Below are positions 21,759 to 31,586 of a stretch of DNA of 64,000 bases, piece by piece (position 1 is the stretch's first letter; every line of letters starts with the position of its first letter). The notes under the pieces are model-generated. The model ran no database searches. It was given only the letters and a program-made list of their open reading frames with translations, and was not told the DNA's origin. A program made the position numbers and the translations under genes. The DNA lies in contig CBDBBV010000002.1 in assembly GCA_965203265.1 (NCBI GenBank), forward strand, positions 1,054,001 to 1,118,000, read 5' to 3'. The stretch comes from JAHRAW01 sp965203265. Lineage in GTDB: Bacteria > Pseudomonadota > Gammaproteobacteria > Arenicellales > Poriferihabitantaceae.

Positions 21759-23021
21759 TCAGTTCCTCCCGCTGCGGGTTGTACTGCGATCGGACGATCC
21801 CGATCCTTCACTGTTGAATTGCGCGGCGTCGACTCGATTGCTCGAAGACGCCCCCGCCCCCGGCGCACGCCCGCTGCCCGGTACGAGATTGCGACCTTGC
21901 AGCAGTTGATCCAGCGGCAGATACATGACGCTGTTGCCGCCTTGTTGGTCGATGAGCATCTTGCTGGATTTGCCCAGCACCTCCTCCATGGCTTCGAGAT
22001 ACAGCCGATCGCGGGTTACATCCGGCGCCTTGGCGTATTCATCCAGCACCTGATCGAAGCGGGAAGCCTGCCCCTCCGCCTGCGCTACCACCGAGGCGCG
22101 ATAGGCTTCCGCTTCCTGCGTGATGCGGGCGGCGAAACCGCGCGCCTTGGGGATGATGTCGTTGGCGTAGGCTTGCGCCAGATTCTTGATGCGCTCCTCG
22201 TCTTCGCGCGCCCGCACCACATCGTCGAAGGCGTTCTTGACTTGAGACGGCGGTTGGGCGTTCTGCATTTCCACGGTGCGGATGTTGATGCCGGTCTGGT
22301 AGCGATCGAGGATGCGCTGCACCAGCCCCTTGGTCTCGGCGGCGAGTTGGGCGCGGCCCTCGGTGATGGCGAAATCCATGGTGCTGCGGCCGACTATTTC
22401 GCGCACCGCGCTTTCGGTGGCTTGACGCACCACCGTCTCGGCCATGTTGCGAGGGTCGAATTCGCTCACATTGAAGAGCAGGTCGGTGGGATCCTTGATA
22501 TCGTACTGCACCGCGAATTGGACATCGATGATGTTTTCGTCCTGCGTCAGCATGAGCGCCTCTCGCGGCACCGTGCTCAGGCTGGTGGCGCTACCTTTGC
22601 GATACCCCACCTCGACGGTGTTGACATTCTGCGTGTTGATGATCTCCACCTTTTCGAACGGCATCGGAATATGCCAATGCAGGCCGGCGTCCTTGGTCTC
22701 CTGATACCTGCCGAAGCGCAGTTCGATCGCCTGTTCGCCCTGATCCACCGTGTAGACGCCGCTGAACAGCCAGATGCCCAGCGCGACCAACAGCACAAGG
22801 CCGACCATGCCGCCGGGGATGTTGAGCGATCCGGCACTGCCGTCGCCGTTACCACCACCACCGCGACGGCCACTGCCGCCGCCACCAAGTAGCGACTCGA
22901 AGCGGCGTTTCAGCTCGCGAAAAATTTCATCGATGTCCGGCGGCCCTTCGCCGCGGCCGGGTCGCCGACCAAATGGGTCGCGCCCGCCGGGGCCGTCTGA
23001 TCCGTTTTGATTCCAAGGCAT
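21759..23021 (-). CDS. hflK: SPFH-domain protease modulator HflK
   Basis: HflK is the partner of HflC in the FtsH-regulating complex. The 420-residue protein has a Gly/Arg-rich cytoplasmic N terminus with MPWNQNG, a membrane segment at about 75-95, the SPFH domain and a long helical region (about 265-350). The C-terminal tail is Ser/Gly/Arg-rich. hflX and hfq, the usual upstream neighbours, are not present here; a TrpD2-like gene stands upstream instead. Confidence 0.96.
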   Translation of the reverse strand: MPWNQNGSDGPGGRDPFGRRPGRGEGPPDIDEIFRELKRRFESLLGGGGSGRRGGGGNGDGSAGSLNIPGGMVGLVLLVALGIWLFSGVYTVDQGEQAIELRFGRYQETKDAGLHWHIPMPFEKVEIINTQNVNTVEVGYRKGSATSLSTVPREALMLTQDENIIDVQFAVQYDIKDPTDLLFNVSEFDPRNMAETVVRQATESAVREIVGRSTMDFAITEGRAQLAAETKGLVQRILDRYQTGINIRTVEMQNAQPPSQVKNAFDDVVRAREDEERIKNLAQAYANDIIPKARGFAARITQEAEAYRASVVAQAEGQASRFDQVLDEYAKAPDVTRDRLYLEAMEEVLGKSSKMLIDQQGGNSVMYLPLDQLLQGRNLVPGSGRAPGAGASSSNRVDAAQFNSEGSGSSDRSTTRSGRN

Positions 23022-23097
23022 TTAGCTATTCCGGGTAAGGTGAATGGTCGGCTTGACGAAAGCTTCGGTGGAGCGGCGATTATACGCATCCCGGCAG

Positions 23098-24240
23098 TCA
23101 TGCGTCCATCCCTTCGCGCGCTGCGGCGAAACGTTCCATCGCGGCGCCCGAATCGAGCGCCCGGCGCGCCTGCGCGGCGCCGTCTTGCAATCTCGTGGCC
23201 AAACCGCTGTGGTACAGGCAGATCGCCGCGGCGTAGATCAAACTATCGCGCATCGCGCCGGATTCTCCGGCGAGCGCCTGTGTGCCGAGTTCTACGCAAT
23301 AGGCGGCGGTCGCCCGCGCATCCAGCGGCGAGACGATACCGGCCGCGGCGGAGTCGGAGTATACCGGCGTCTCCCGCAGTAGATGGGGCGGTAGCGGCAC
23401 CGCTCTGGCGGATTGGGCGATGCCGAGCTGTTGCGGGGTAATTCGGGTTTCCCGCTCGCCCTCTGCCTCACCATCCCCATTTTTGTAGTGAAAGAATTTC
23501 GCCGGCTGGGCGAGCGAGGGGATACATCCGCCCTCGACGCCGCGCACGATCACGGCGCCGTCATACCCCGCCGCTCGCGCCAACGCGGCGTATACGGGCG
23601 GGTAGTCCTTGTGCACATAGCCGGTCAGGAGATGCGTTCTGCCGCGAGCGCGGGCGCGCGCTCGTAGTGGGCCGAGCAATACTTCCAGCGTGGTGAGGCA
23701 GGTACGTTTCACCATCTGCGCGCGCAGGTCGATCAGGCGATGCAGTGGGGGATGGTAGAGCGATTGATCGATATAGGCCCAGCCAATTTGCGGATCGGCG
23801 ATCTGCCTTGCGGCCTCCTGCGCCGACAGGTATAGCGGAATTCCGGCAGCCAGATGAACCAGATGGTGGGTGACTCCGTATTTCGGCCCCACCGCGCGCA
23901 CCCCGTGGGAATACGCATTCAACCCGCAGGCGGCCAGCAGCGGCGGGAGAAATGGCGTCGCCGGCACGCCGCGCGCATAGCCATTGAACGGGTCGGCAAT
24001 ATCCACCAGTTGATCGCAATCGACAGATTGGCATTCCCTCGATTCGAGCAGCGCGTCCAGCGAGCCGAGATTCTCCTCGTCGGTCTCCCGCTTCATGCGC
24101 ATGGCGATCAGGTAAATGCCCGCCTGCACCGCGTCCACCCGTCCCTCGATGATCAGTTTCATCGCATCTCGAGCGGCGGCGCGACTGATGGACTTGCTCA
24201 GCTCGGGCCCGGTGGCGACTTGCTGCAGATAGGCGCGCAT
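23098..24240 (-). CDS. Anthranilate phosphoribosyltransferase-like protein (TrpD2/YbiB-like)
   Basis: This 380-residue protein of the nucleoside phosphorylase/TrpD fold has an N-terminal helical domain (about 1-75) and an alpha/beta core with SHGVRAVGPKYGVTHH where true TrpD has its glycine-rich phosphoribosyl-diphosphate loop. That loop is changed, so classical tryptophan synthesis activity is doubtful. No other trp genes are nearby. TrpD2/YbiB relatives bind nucleic acid in known cases, and this is the more likely relationship. ATG 24240 is chosen because the conserved domain starts there; the frame is open upstream and a TTG at about 24276 is an alternative. It may share a transcript with glnA. 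Confidence 0.75.
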   Translation of the reverse strand: MRAYLQQVATGPELSKSISRAAARDAMKLIIEGRVDAVQAGIYLIAMRMKRETDEENLGSLDALLESRECQSVDCDQLVDIADPFNGYARGVPATPFLPPLLAACGLNAYSHGVRAVGPKYGVTHHLVHLAAGIPLYLSAQEAARQIADPQIGWAYIDQSLYHPPLHRLIDLRAQMVKRTCLTTLEVLLGPLRARARARGRTHLLTGYVHKDYPPVYAALARAAGYDGAVIVRGVEGGCIPSLAQPAKFFHYKNGDGEAEGERETRITPQQLGIAQSARAVPLPPHLLRETPVYSDSAAAGIVSPLDARATAAYCVELGTQALAGESGAMRDSLIYAAAICLYHSGLATRLQDGAAQARRALDSGAAMERFAAAREGMDA

Positions 24241-24426
24241 GCGCGCCTGTGGCGGGGTATTGTGGTGGTCGGTATTCAACGGCTTCGGGCGATTGCGGGC
24301 ACACACCACGACGGCGGGGCGTCGGCGCGGCGGATCAAGGTGCGGCGGTCGCGGAGATCGGCACCCCGTAAAACGCCTCCGGCGGCGGTCAGCGACTGCT
24401 GCCGACGCCGGAGGCAATGGTTGCCG

Positions 24427-25836
24427 CTACAAGCTGTAGTACATGTCGAATTCACACGGATGGGTCTCCAGCCGCAGGCGATCGACTTCCTCCATCTTGA
24501 GTTCGATGTAGGCATCGATCATGTCGTCGCTCATCACGCCGCCGGCGGTGAGGAACTTGCGGTCGCCGTCGAGGGCTTCCAGCGCCACATCCAGCCCGTG
24601 CGCCACGGTCGGCAGCTTTTTCTCCTCTTCCGGCGACAGGTCGTACAAGTCCTTGTCCATCGGCTTGCCCGGATGAATCTTGTTCTGAATGCCGTCCAGC
24701 CCCGCCATCAACAGGGCGGTGAACGCCAGATACGGGTTGCCGGTGGCGTCCGGAAAGCGCATTTCGATGCGCCGCGCCTCGGGATTGGCCTCGTGGGGAA
24801 TGCGGCAGGAGGCGGAGCGGTTGCGCTTCGAATAGGCCAGCATTACCGGCGCTTCATATCCGGGCACCAGGCGCTTGTAGCTGTTGGTGCTGGCGTTGGT
24901 GAAGGCGTTGAGCGCCCGCGCGTGCTTGAATATGCCGCCGATGTAGTACAGCGCGATCTCGCTCAGGCCGCCATACTCGTCGCCGCGAAAGATGTTGCTG
25001 CCGCCTTTGAATATCGACTGATGTACGTGCATGCCGGTACCGTTTTCGCCGACCAGCGGCTTGGGCATGAAGGTGGCGGTCAGGCCGTGATTGTGGGCGA
25101 CATTGCGTATCACATACTTGAGCATCTGCACTTCGTCGGCCTTTCTCACCAGCGTGTTGTAATGTGCGCCGATCTCCCCCTGACCGGCGGTGCCGACCTC
25201 GTGGTGATGCAGTTCCACCTCCACCCCCATATCGGCCAGCACCAGACACATCATCGAACGCACATCGGAATGGCTGTCCATCGGCGGAGCGGCGAAATAT
25301 CCCCCCTTGACGCCGGGGCGGTGCCCCATATTGCCTTCCTCGTATTCCTTGGATTTATTCCAGGCCGCTTCGTGGGCGTCGATCTCGTAGAATGCGTCGC
25401 CCATTTCATTGCCCCACCGCACCGAATCGAACAGGAAGAATTCGTTTTCCGGGCCGAAATAGGCGTGGTCGCCGATGCCGCTGGCGGCGAGATGCGCTTC
25501 GGCGCGCTTGGCGATGGTACGGGGATCGCGATCGTAGCCCTGCCCGCTGGCCGGCTCGAATATATCGCAGCGCAGATTTACCGTAACCTCCTGATAGAAC
25601 GGATCGATCACGGCCGAGGTCGGTTCGGGCATCAGGATCATGTCGGAATCGTCGATCCCCTTCCAACCGGCGATGGATGAGCCATCGAACATCTTGCCGG
25701 TGGCGAAGGCGGCCTCCTTGATCGCGGAGGCGGGATACGATATGTGCTGCTCCTTGCCGCGCGTATCGGTAAAGCGGAGATCGACAAACTTGGCTTCGCT
25801 GTCGTGAATGAGTTTCAGGGCATTTGCTACAGGCAT
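24427..25836 (-). CDS. glnA: Type I glutamine synthetase
   Basis: GlnA makes glutamine from glutamate, ammonia and ATP, the main ammonium assimilation step. The 469-residue protein shows NGTGMHVHQSIFKGG, the KRLVPGYEAPV stretch, NRSASCRIP, and near the C terminus DKDLYDLSPEEEKKL, whose Tyr is the adenylylation site of GlnE-regulated type I enzymes. AGAGG lies just upstream of the ATG. The 0.2-kb leader contains a hairpin; I found no clear sigma54 promoter (GG-N10-GC with good flanks). Confidence 0.97.
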   Translation of the reverse strand: MPVANALKLIHDSEAKFVDLRFTDTRGKEQHISYPASAIKEAAFATGKMFDGSSIAGWKGIDDSDMILMPEPTSAVIDPFYQEVTVNLRCDIFEPASGQGYDRDPRTIAKRAEAHLAASGIGDHAYFGPENEFFLFDSVRWGNEMGDAFYEIDAHEAAWNKSKEYEEGNMGHRPGVKGGYFAAPPMDSHSDVRSMMCLVLADMGVEVELHHHEVGTAGQGEIGAHYNTLVRKADEVQMLKYVIRNVAHNHGLTATFMPKPLVGENGTGMHVHQSIFKGGSNIFRGDEYGGLSEIALYYIGGIFKHARALNAFTNASTNSYKRLVPGYEAPVMLAYSKRNRSASCRIPHEANPEARRIEMRFPDATGNPYLAFTALLMAGLDGIQNKIHPGKPMDKDLYDLSPEEEKKLPTVAHGLDVALEALDGDRKFLTAGGVMSDDMIDAYIELKMEEVDRLRLETHPCEFDMYYSL

Positions 25837-25875
25837 GGTTTACCTCTTTGGAAATAGCGATTAAATGTAATCCAC

Positions 25876-25894
25876 GCTCGGCGGTTGGCCGAGC
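25876..25894. other. Perfect inverted repeat in the glnA leader
   Basis: GCTCGGC and GCCGAGC form a 7-bp stem around five bases, about 40 bp upstream of glnA. There is no T-run on the glnA strand. It may be an operator or an mRNA structure. The rest of the 207-bp region between glnA and the AsmA gene shows nothing else I can support. Confidence 0.35.
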
Positions 25895-26043
25895 ATGAAT
25901 CGAGTATGATGGAACGCAACTTCCGGCGGAGGAATCCGGCTTGAAGGGGAAGCTGTATGTGTTCGATCAGGGCTGTATGCCTGGCGTTGCATTGTACCGC
26001 ACCCAGAGCCGCAGCGGAACACTTTTTTCACGCGCCGCCGAGA

Positions 26044-29000
26044 TCACTCCTCCGAATCGAGCCGAACCTCGAGGTCGCTGAGCCCGACCTCGCCGCTACC
26101 GCCACCGCCGCCGGCATGGGCGAGACGGCATACATCGGTGTTGGCGTGCACGCGGTCGAACAACCCCTGCGCGATCAGGGACAATCCGCCGGTGGACAAC
26201 GCCGCCCACACCGTGGCGCCGGACTGCAACAGCCTGCTGGCATCGGCCTCGATTCTCGGCGCCGCCAGACTACCGCCGAGGCGGACGACCTTGGCCAGCG
26301 AAAACAGGTTGACGCCAAGCCCCTTGCGCGCCTTGGGCACGATCAATATCTGCAGCGATTCGTCTCGCAGGTCGATGTTGCCGCCGCCGAGCAGGGTCAC
26401 CTTGTCGGTTTTCATCGCCAGTCCGTCCTCGGTGGTGGCCACCCCCTGATCGATTTTCACGCGGATGATGCCGCACTCGATATCCACATATTCGCCGACC
26501 GAGCGAGCCGGATTGACCGCGGAGATGATGGTGGAAAAAATATCGCCGCCGATGGTCTCCAGCGACTGATTCTTCATGCGCGCTCCGTGCAGGCGCAGGA
26601 ATGTGCTGCCGTCGGCGGAGGCCATCAGGTCGGCGAGGGAATTCCCCGTGGCGACAAAATCCATATCCGCATCGAAAGTTCCGCCGTCGAGATAATCGCC
26701 ATTACGAAACGACACCAGCCCGGCCGTGTCGAGCTGCTTGCCATTCATCATGAATTCCGCCGAGAGCGGTTGGGCATTGGCGTCGATGGTCAGAGTCGCA
26801 TTCAAATCGCCCTGCCCCATCCTGCCGGCAATGCGTTGCGTCAAAATCCCCCCCTGCAACAACATCCCCACCGTGGCATAGCGCAAGTCCACCACCCGAT
26901 TGCTCAGCGCCCCGGCGGACAGATCGATGTGCCCGTCCGCCTTGTGAATCCAACCGGTATTGATGGGAACTGCCGAAAAGAAACGGTTTTCCTTCGGCGT
27001 CGGCGCGAGAATTTCGCGCAGATCCAGCCGCTCGGAAAACAGTTTGCCGTGGACGCGCGGCACCCCCCGATCGCCCTCGGCATTGGCAGCGAGCCACGCC
27101 CAATCCAGCGTGCCGCGCAGGTCGCTGGCGCCGAGTGCGATGGAATCGATGTCAACGCCCAGAGTGGGATGGCCATGCTGGGCATCGGCGCCGAAGGTAA
27201 TGGCGAGCGTGCCGGAAACCGGCTTTTCCGGATTGAGCGAATCGAGACGCGACCACCCCAGCGCGGCCACATCCGCCGCCTCGAATTCAACGCGCGCGCT
27301 GCCGGCGGTGGTCGCGCCGAGACGCTCGATATCGCCGCGCAACCCCAGCTGGGCATCGTCGGAAGCAATCTCGGCAACGATATTGTCGAATCTGAATCCA
27401 TCCGGCTCGGCCAGCATATCGAGAGACAACTCCAACTGCCCGCCGGCCGGCCTCGGTATATCCCATCTCGGCGGGATGCGGGAAACCGGCAACCGCGCAA
27501 TTTTCGGATGAAACTGCCCGATCAACGGCGCGAATTGGTCGATTTTCCCGGACAACGCCGCCTCCACGTCGTCCGCCAGCGATCTCACCTCGAGATTGCG
27601 CATCCCCCAATTCCTCGCCGCGAGCGAATACAGGGTTGCCGAAGATTGCACCGGTAGCGTGGCTTCCACCGCCTCGGCCCATTGCGGCGCACCGAAAAAC
27701 GGGCGTAGCGGCGTCGCCGAGGCAAGCCGCAAGTCCACATCCAATCGGGCGCGCATGGACGCGCCGAGACCACGCACTTCTCCCTGCGCTTCCAATTCGA
27801 GTAGCGGATCGGTGAGGGATGCGACGATATCGGTGAGGTCGAATTTTCCGGATTCGCCATCGACCAATCTGGCGCGCAAATTCAGCGGTTCGGTGCGGGG
27901 AAACTTCCGGCTCGTCGGCGTCGGTAGCCGGTGTAGCCCGGCCGCCCGACCGGTAACCGCCAGATCGACGCCGCGCCAGCGATGCAATTCCTCGACCACG
28001 CCGGCGGCCGACAGATCGACCCCGTACATCCGCCCTGCGAGTTTGTCCACATCGGCGCGCAGGGTGCCGGGGCGGAAGGCAATGGCGGCTTCCAGCTGCA
28101 GCTCGGTTATCGGCGGCAGGGGGTTGTCGAACCACGGCTGCAGGTGGCTGCCGTCGGCGGCCTCGGCGATGACATACAGGTGTCCGGCGGGCTCGGCGAG
28201 CAGGCGATTGATCGCCCCGGCCGCTTTGATCGTCAACGTTTCACCCGCCAGCGACAGTTTCACATTGTGCAGATTCCATGCGCCCTGATCGCGCACCAAT
28301 TCGGCTTCGGCCTGAATCGGCTCTGCTCCCGATTGCGAATCCCCCGACGGCGTCAAGGCGCCGATATTCCCGATCGTGAGGGAAACGGGCAGCGCACCGC
28401 GCCATGCACCTTGCAGCAATTCCAGTGTGCCCTGAGCGGCGAGGGACAACTCGGCATTTTCCGCCTTGGCACTTTCGATGGAGAAGTCGAAATCGCGCGC
28501 CGACCCGCGCAAGGTGGCCTTCAGGCCGACCTCGAGGGGGCTGGCGATCGCCAAGGAATCCAGCGACGGCGGCAAAACCGGATCGAACATGCCTGCCATC
28601 GAAAGGCGCAGGTCGATTCCCTCGCGGCGGTAGGGTTTGGCGATTTCCCCGACTAGGGTGCTGTGTACGCCGAAATGCGTCGCCGTCAGTTCGATCCACG
28701 GCAGCGATATACCGGCGACACCGCGAGTTTGGCGAAATCGGACGCGGCCATTCACCGGCCCGATGTCCGCCAACTCGATATTGGCCAACGCGGACAATTC
28801 GTCGGTGTGCGCCACTTCCAAATCCAGCCACAGATCGGCCTCGCGCCAGCGCAGCAGATTGCCCACTTTGCCGTTCACGCGCATGCGGTTGCCCTCGCCG
28901 CCGACCTGGCCGTCGGCGGACAACTCGGACGGCTGCTGGGCAAACAGGGTTTCCAGACTGCCGAGGGTCGCGCGGGCGGTAATCGGAGTTTGCTCGACCT

Positions 29001-29568
29001 CCCCGCGAAAATCCACGGCAACGGGCTCATCCCGCCCGGCGCTCTCGGCGTTCGCGTGGTGGATGCGGATGTCCCACTGCCGCCGCCGCGTGGTGACGGT
29101 GATCTCACCGTTCAATATTTCCGCGGCGGAGAGGTCCAACCAACTCGGCATGGATGTGGCTCGGCCGGTGCGTCGCAGGGCTGGGTCGATGGTGATGTTG
29201 TAGACGCCGGAGGCATTTTTCTCCACCCACATTCGCGGGCTGTGCAGAGCGATGTCCTCCACCAGCAATCGACCGCGCAGCAACGCCCAGGGATCGACCG
29301 CAAACACCGCCCGCTGCACAGTGATCGCCCAGGGTTGCTCGGCCCAGGGCGCATTCGGATAGCGCACGGATTCGGCGGAAATTCGGGGTTTTATGCCGAA
29401 GGCCAGTTTCAAATCGCCTTCGATCAGGAGCGGTCGCCCGGTTTTCGCTTCCACCGCGCTGCTGATCTGCTGCTTGTAATGCGCCTCATCGAGCAGCAGG
29501 ACTACTACCAGCGGCACCAACAGGAGCAGCGAAAGCGCCGCGATAACCCCGCGCAGGAGAATCTTCAT
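26044..29568 (-). CDS. AsmA-family protein
   Basis: This 1174-residue protein has one N-terminal membrane helix (about 5-27), the AsmA signature directly after it (GRPLLIEGDLKLAFGIKPR) and a long beta-rich body, then a conserved AsmA C-terminal region with ADGSTFLRLHGARMKN. AsmA-like proteins are repeating-beta-groove proteins implicated in lipid movement between inner and outer membranes. The length is in the range of YhjG/YdbH-type large members rather than short AsmA. It is likely monocistronic. Confidence 0.9.
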   Translation of the reverse strand: MKILLRGVIAALSLLLLVPLVVVLLLDEAHYKQQISSAVEAKTGRPLLIEGDLKLAFGIKPRISAESVRYPNAPWAEQPWAITVQRAVFAVDPWALLRGRLLVEDIALHSPRMWVEKNASGVYNITIDPALRRTGRATSMPSWLDLSAAEILNGEITVTTRRRQWDIRIHHANAESAGRDEPVAVDFRGEVEQTPITARATLGSLETLFAQQPSELSADGQVGGEGNRMRVNGKVGNLLRWREADLWLDLEVAHTDELSALANIELADIGPVNGRVRFRQTRGVAGISLPWIELTATHFGVHSTLVGEIAKPYRREGIDLRLSMAGMFDPVLPPSLDSLAIASPLEVGLKATLRGSARDFDFSIESAKAENAELSLAAQGTLELLQGAWRGALPVSLTIGNIGALTPSGDSQSGAEPIQAEAELVRDQGAWNLHNVKLSLAGETLTIKAAGAINRLLAEPAGHLYVIAEAADGSHLQPWFDNPLPPITELQLEAAIAFRPGTLRADVDKLAGRMYGVDLSAAGVVEELHRWRGVDLAVTGRAAGLHRLPTPTSRKFPRTEPLNLRARLVDGESGKFDLTDIVASLTDPLLELEAQGEVRGLGASMRARLDVDLRLASATPLRPFFGAPQWAEAVEATLPVQSSATLYSLAARNWGMRNLEVRSLADDVEAALSGKIDQFAPLIGQFHPKIARLPVSRIPPRWDIPRPAGGQLELSLDMLAEPDGFRFDNIVAEIASDDAQLGLRGDIERLGATTAGSARVEFEAADVAALGWSRLDSLNPEKPVSGTLAITFGADAQHGHPTLGVDIDSIALGASDLRGTLDWAWLAANAEGDRGVPRVHGKLFSERLDLREILAPTPKENRFFSAVPINTGWIHKADGHIDLSAGALSNRVVDLRYATVGMLLQGGILTQRIAGRMGQGDLNATLTIDANAQPLSAEFMMNGKQLDTAGLVSFRNGDYLDGGTFDADMDFVATGNSLADLMASADGSTFLRLHGARMKNQSLETIGGDIFSTIISAVNPARSVGEYVDIECGIIRVKIDQGVATTEDGLAMKTDKVTLLGGGNIDLRDESLQILIVPKARKGLGVNLFSLAKVVRLGGSLAAPRIEADASRLLQSGATVWAALSTGGLSLIAQGLFDRVHANTDVCRLAHAGGGGGSGEVGLSDLEVRLDSEE

Positions 29569-29661
29569 CGACGCAAGCGGACGCCCACGGGCGTCGTCGG
29601 CTGATTATCCTTGCTCCGGTTCATGGCTTGGGCGCGGCATGTGCATGTGCATGTGCATGTA

Positions 29662-30708
29662 TCAGGGTACCAACGCCACGGCGTCCAGTCCGGCGGTTTC
29701 CGGCAGGCCGAACATCAGGTTCATGTTCTGCACCGCCTGACCGGCCGCGCCCTTGACCAGATTGTCCTCGACCGCGAGCACCACCACGGTGTCGCCGCCG
29801 CCCGGCTGGTGCAGAGCGATTCGACATACATTGCTGCCGCGCACGCTGCGCGTATCCGCATGCGCCCCCTGCGGTAGCACATCTACGAAGGGTTCATCGG
29901 CGAAACGTTGCTGATACAGTTCCCACAATTCCGCCAATTCCGTGCCGGATTTTCGCAGGCGGCCATACAAGGTGGCATGGATGCCGCGAATGATCGGTAG
30001 GAGGTGGGGGATGAATACCAGCCCGACCGGATGGCCGGCCAGTTTGCCCAATTCCTGCTCGATTTCCGGCTGATGGCGGTGGCCGGGCGCGCTATACGCC
30101 TTGAACGAGTCGCCCGCCTCCCCCAGAGCGGTGTTCAGGCTCGCCTTTCGGCCCGCGCCGGAGACGCCGGATTTGACATCGGCGATCAGGTGGTCGGTAT
30201 CGATCAGGCGGTTTTCGATGAGGGGCAGATAGCCGAGTTGAACCGCGGTGGGATAGCAACCGGGATTGGCCACCAAATGCGCGGCGCGAATCCGCTCCCG
30301 ATTGATTTCCGGCAGGCCGTACACCGCCTGCTGCAGCAACGCCGGGCAGGCGTGCGGTTCGCCGTACCATTGTTGCCACAGGCGCGCGTCCCGTAGGCGA
30401 AAATCCGCCGACAAGTCGATCAGTTTCACCCCGGCCTGCAGCAACTGCTCGGCGTGGTGCATGGCGACGCCGTTCGGCGCCGCGCTGAACACTACATCGC
30501 ATTGCGCCAATCGGGATTCCTCCGGGGCGGTGAATTGCAAATCCACCACCCCCCGCAGAGCCGGAAACACCTCGCCGACCGGCTGCCCCGCCTGCGCGCG
30601 CGCGGTGATGCAGGTCGGCGTCGCATTCGGATGGCGTGCCAACAGTCGCAACAATTCCACGCCGGTGTAGCCGGTGCCGCCGATGATGCCTGCCGTAATC
30701 TGTTTCAT
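29662..30708 (-). CDS. argC: N-acetyl-gamma-glutamyl-phosphate reductase
   Basis: ArgC catalyses the third step of arginine synthesis, reducing N-acetylglutamyl phosphate with NADPH. The 348-residue protein has the Rossmann start IIGGTGYTGVELLRLLARHP, the catalytic Cys in NPGCYPTAV and the GHRHQPEIEQEL substrate region. It is divergent from yggS. No other arg genes are present. Confidence 0.96.
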   Translation of the reverse strand: MKQITAGIIGGTGYTGVELLRLLARHPNATPTCITARAQAGQPVGEVFPALRGVVDLQFTAPEESRLAQCDVVFSAAPNGVAMHHAEQLLQAGVKLIDLSADFRLRDARLWQQWYGEPHACPALLQQAVYGLPEINRERIRAAHLVANPGCYPTAVQLGYLPLIENRLIDTDHLIADVKSGVSGAGRKASLNTALGEAGDSFKAYSAPGHRHQPEIEQELGKLAGHPVGLVFIPHLLPIIRGIHATLYGRLRKSGTELAELWELYQQRFADEPFVDVLPQGAHADTRSVRGSNVCRIALHQPGGGDTVVVLAVEDNLVKGAAGQAVQNMNLMFGLPETAGLDAVALVP

Positions 30709-30861
30709 TGCTCATTCACGCCGGGGCGCGCACAATTCATCGCCCGCCGCCGCCAGTTGCCCTGTTAGAATAGTGAGATGAACCCCCGCCCCGAACCGTG
30801 CGAAGTGTACCGCCATTCCCACCGGGATTGTAACGCCCACGGGAGCGAGGGAGCGGCCGAA

Positions 30862-31575
30862 ATGCCTCCAGTCGGCACCCGCTTGCATCGCCTCCAGGAA
30901 CGGATCGAGCGCCTGACTGCCGCCTACCAACGCCCCGCCGGCTCGGTGACGCTGGTGGCGGCGAGCAAACAGCAGGGGGTGGACAAGGTGGTGCAACTCG
31001 CTCGTCTGGGGCTTGCGGATGTGGCCGAGAACTATGTGCAGGAGGGTATCGAAAAGATCGAATCTGTGCGGAGATTGCGCGGCGACGGCGCCGCTCCCTT
31101 GCGCTGGCACTTCATCGGCCACATTCAAAGCCGGAAATGTCGTCCGATTGCGGAAAATTTCCAGTGGGTGCACACCGTAGACAGCCTCAAGGTGGCGCAT
31201 AAGCTGAATCAATATCGCGCCGGAAGCAGTCCGCTGAATGTACTCATTCAACTCAATCTCCAAGCCGAGGCGTCCAAATCCGGCGTGGCCGAAGGGGAAT
31301 TGCTGCCCCTTGCGCGGGGCGTGGCGGCATTGCCCAACCTGCGCCTTCGCGGGCTGATGATCATCCCCAAGCCGGAAAAGGCGTTCGAGAAACAACGGGC
31401 GATATTCCGCAGATGCCGGGAAGTGCGCGATGGGTTGAACGCGCGCGGCTTCGACCTCGCCCATCTTTCCATGGGCATGAGCGACGATCTGGAGGCGGCC
31501 ATCGCCGAAGGCGCCACCATGGTTAGAATCGGCACCGCCGTATTCGGTTCCCGCCCGGCAAAACCATCCACCTGA
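30862..31575 (+). CDS. yggS: PLP homeostasis protein (YggS family)
   Basis: YggS-family proteins bind pyridoxal phosphate and buffer it in the cell; they have no known catalytic activity. The 237-residue protein has the PLP-lysine region VTLVAASKQQ and HFIGHIQSRK, and LSMGMSDDLEAAI near the C terminus. ATG 30862 is chosen because GGGAGCGAGGGAG lies upstream and the length fits the family; the frame is open to 30778. The order yggS-proC-yggT is typical. Confidence 0.92.
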   Translation: MPPVGTRLHRLQERIERLTAAYQRPAGSVTLVAASKQQGVDKVVQLARLGLADVAENYVQEGIEKIESVRRLRGDGAAPLRWHFIGHIQSRKCRPIAENFQWVHTVDSLKVAHKLNQYRAGSSPLNVLIQLNLQAEASKSGVAEGELLPLARGVAALPNLRLRGLMIIPKPEKAFEKQRAIFRRCREVRDGLNARGFDLAHLSMGMSDDLEAAIAEGATMVRIGTAVFGSRPAKPST

Positions 31576-31586
31576 AAGAACCCCCC

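Noticed and set aside
25837..26043. Sigma54 promoter of glnA
   Set aside because: I could not find a GG-N10-GC element with acceptable flanking bases on the glnA strand.
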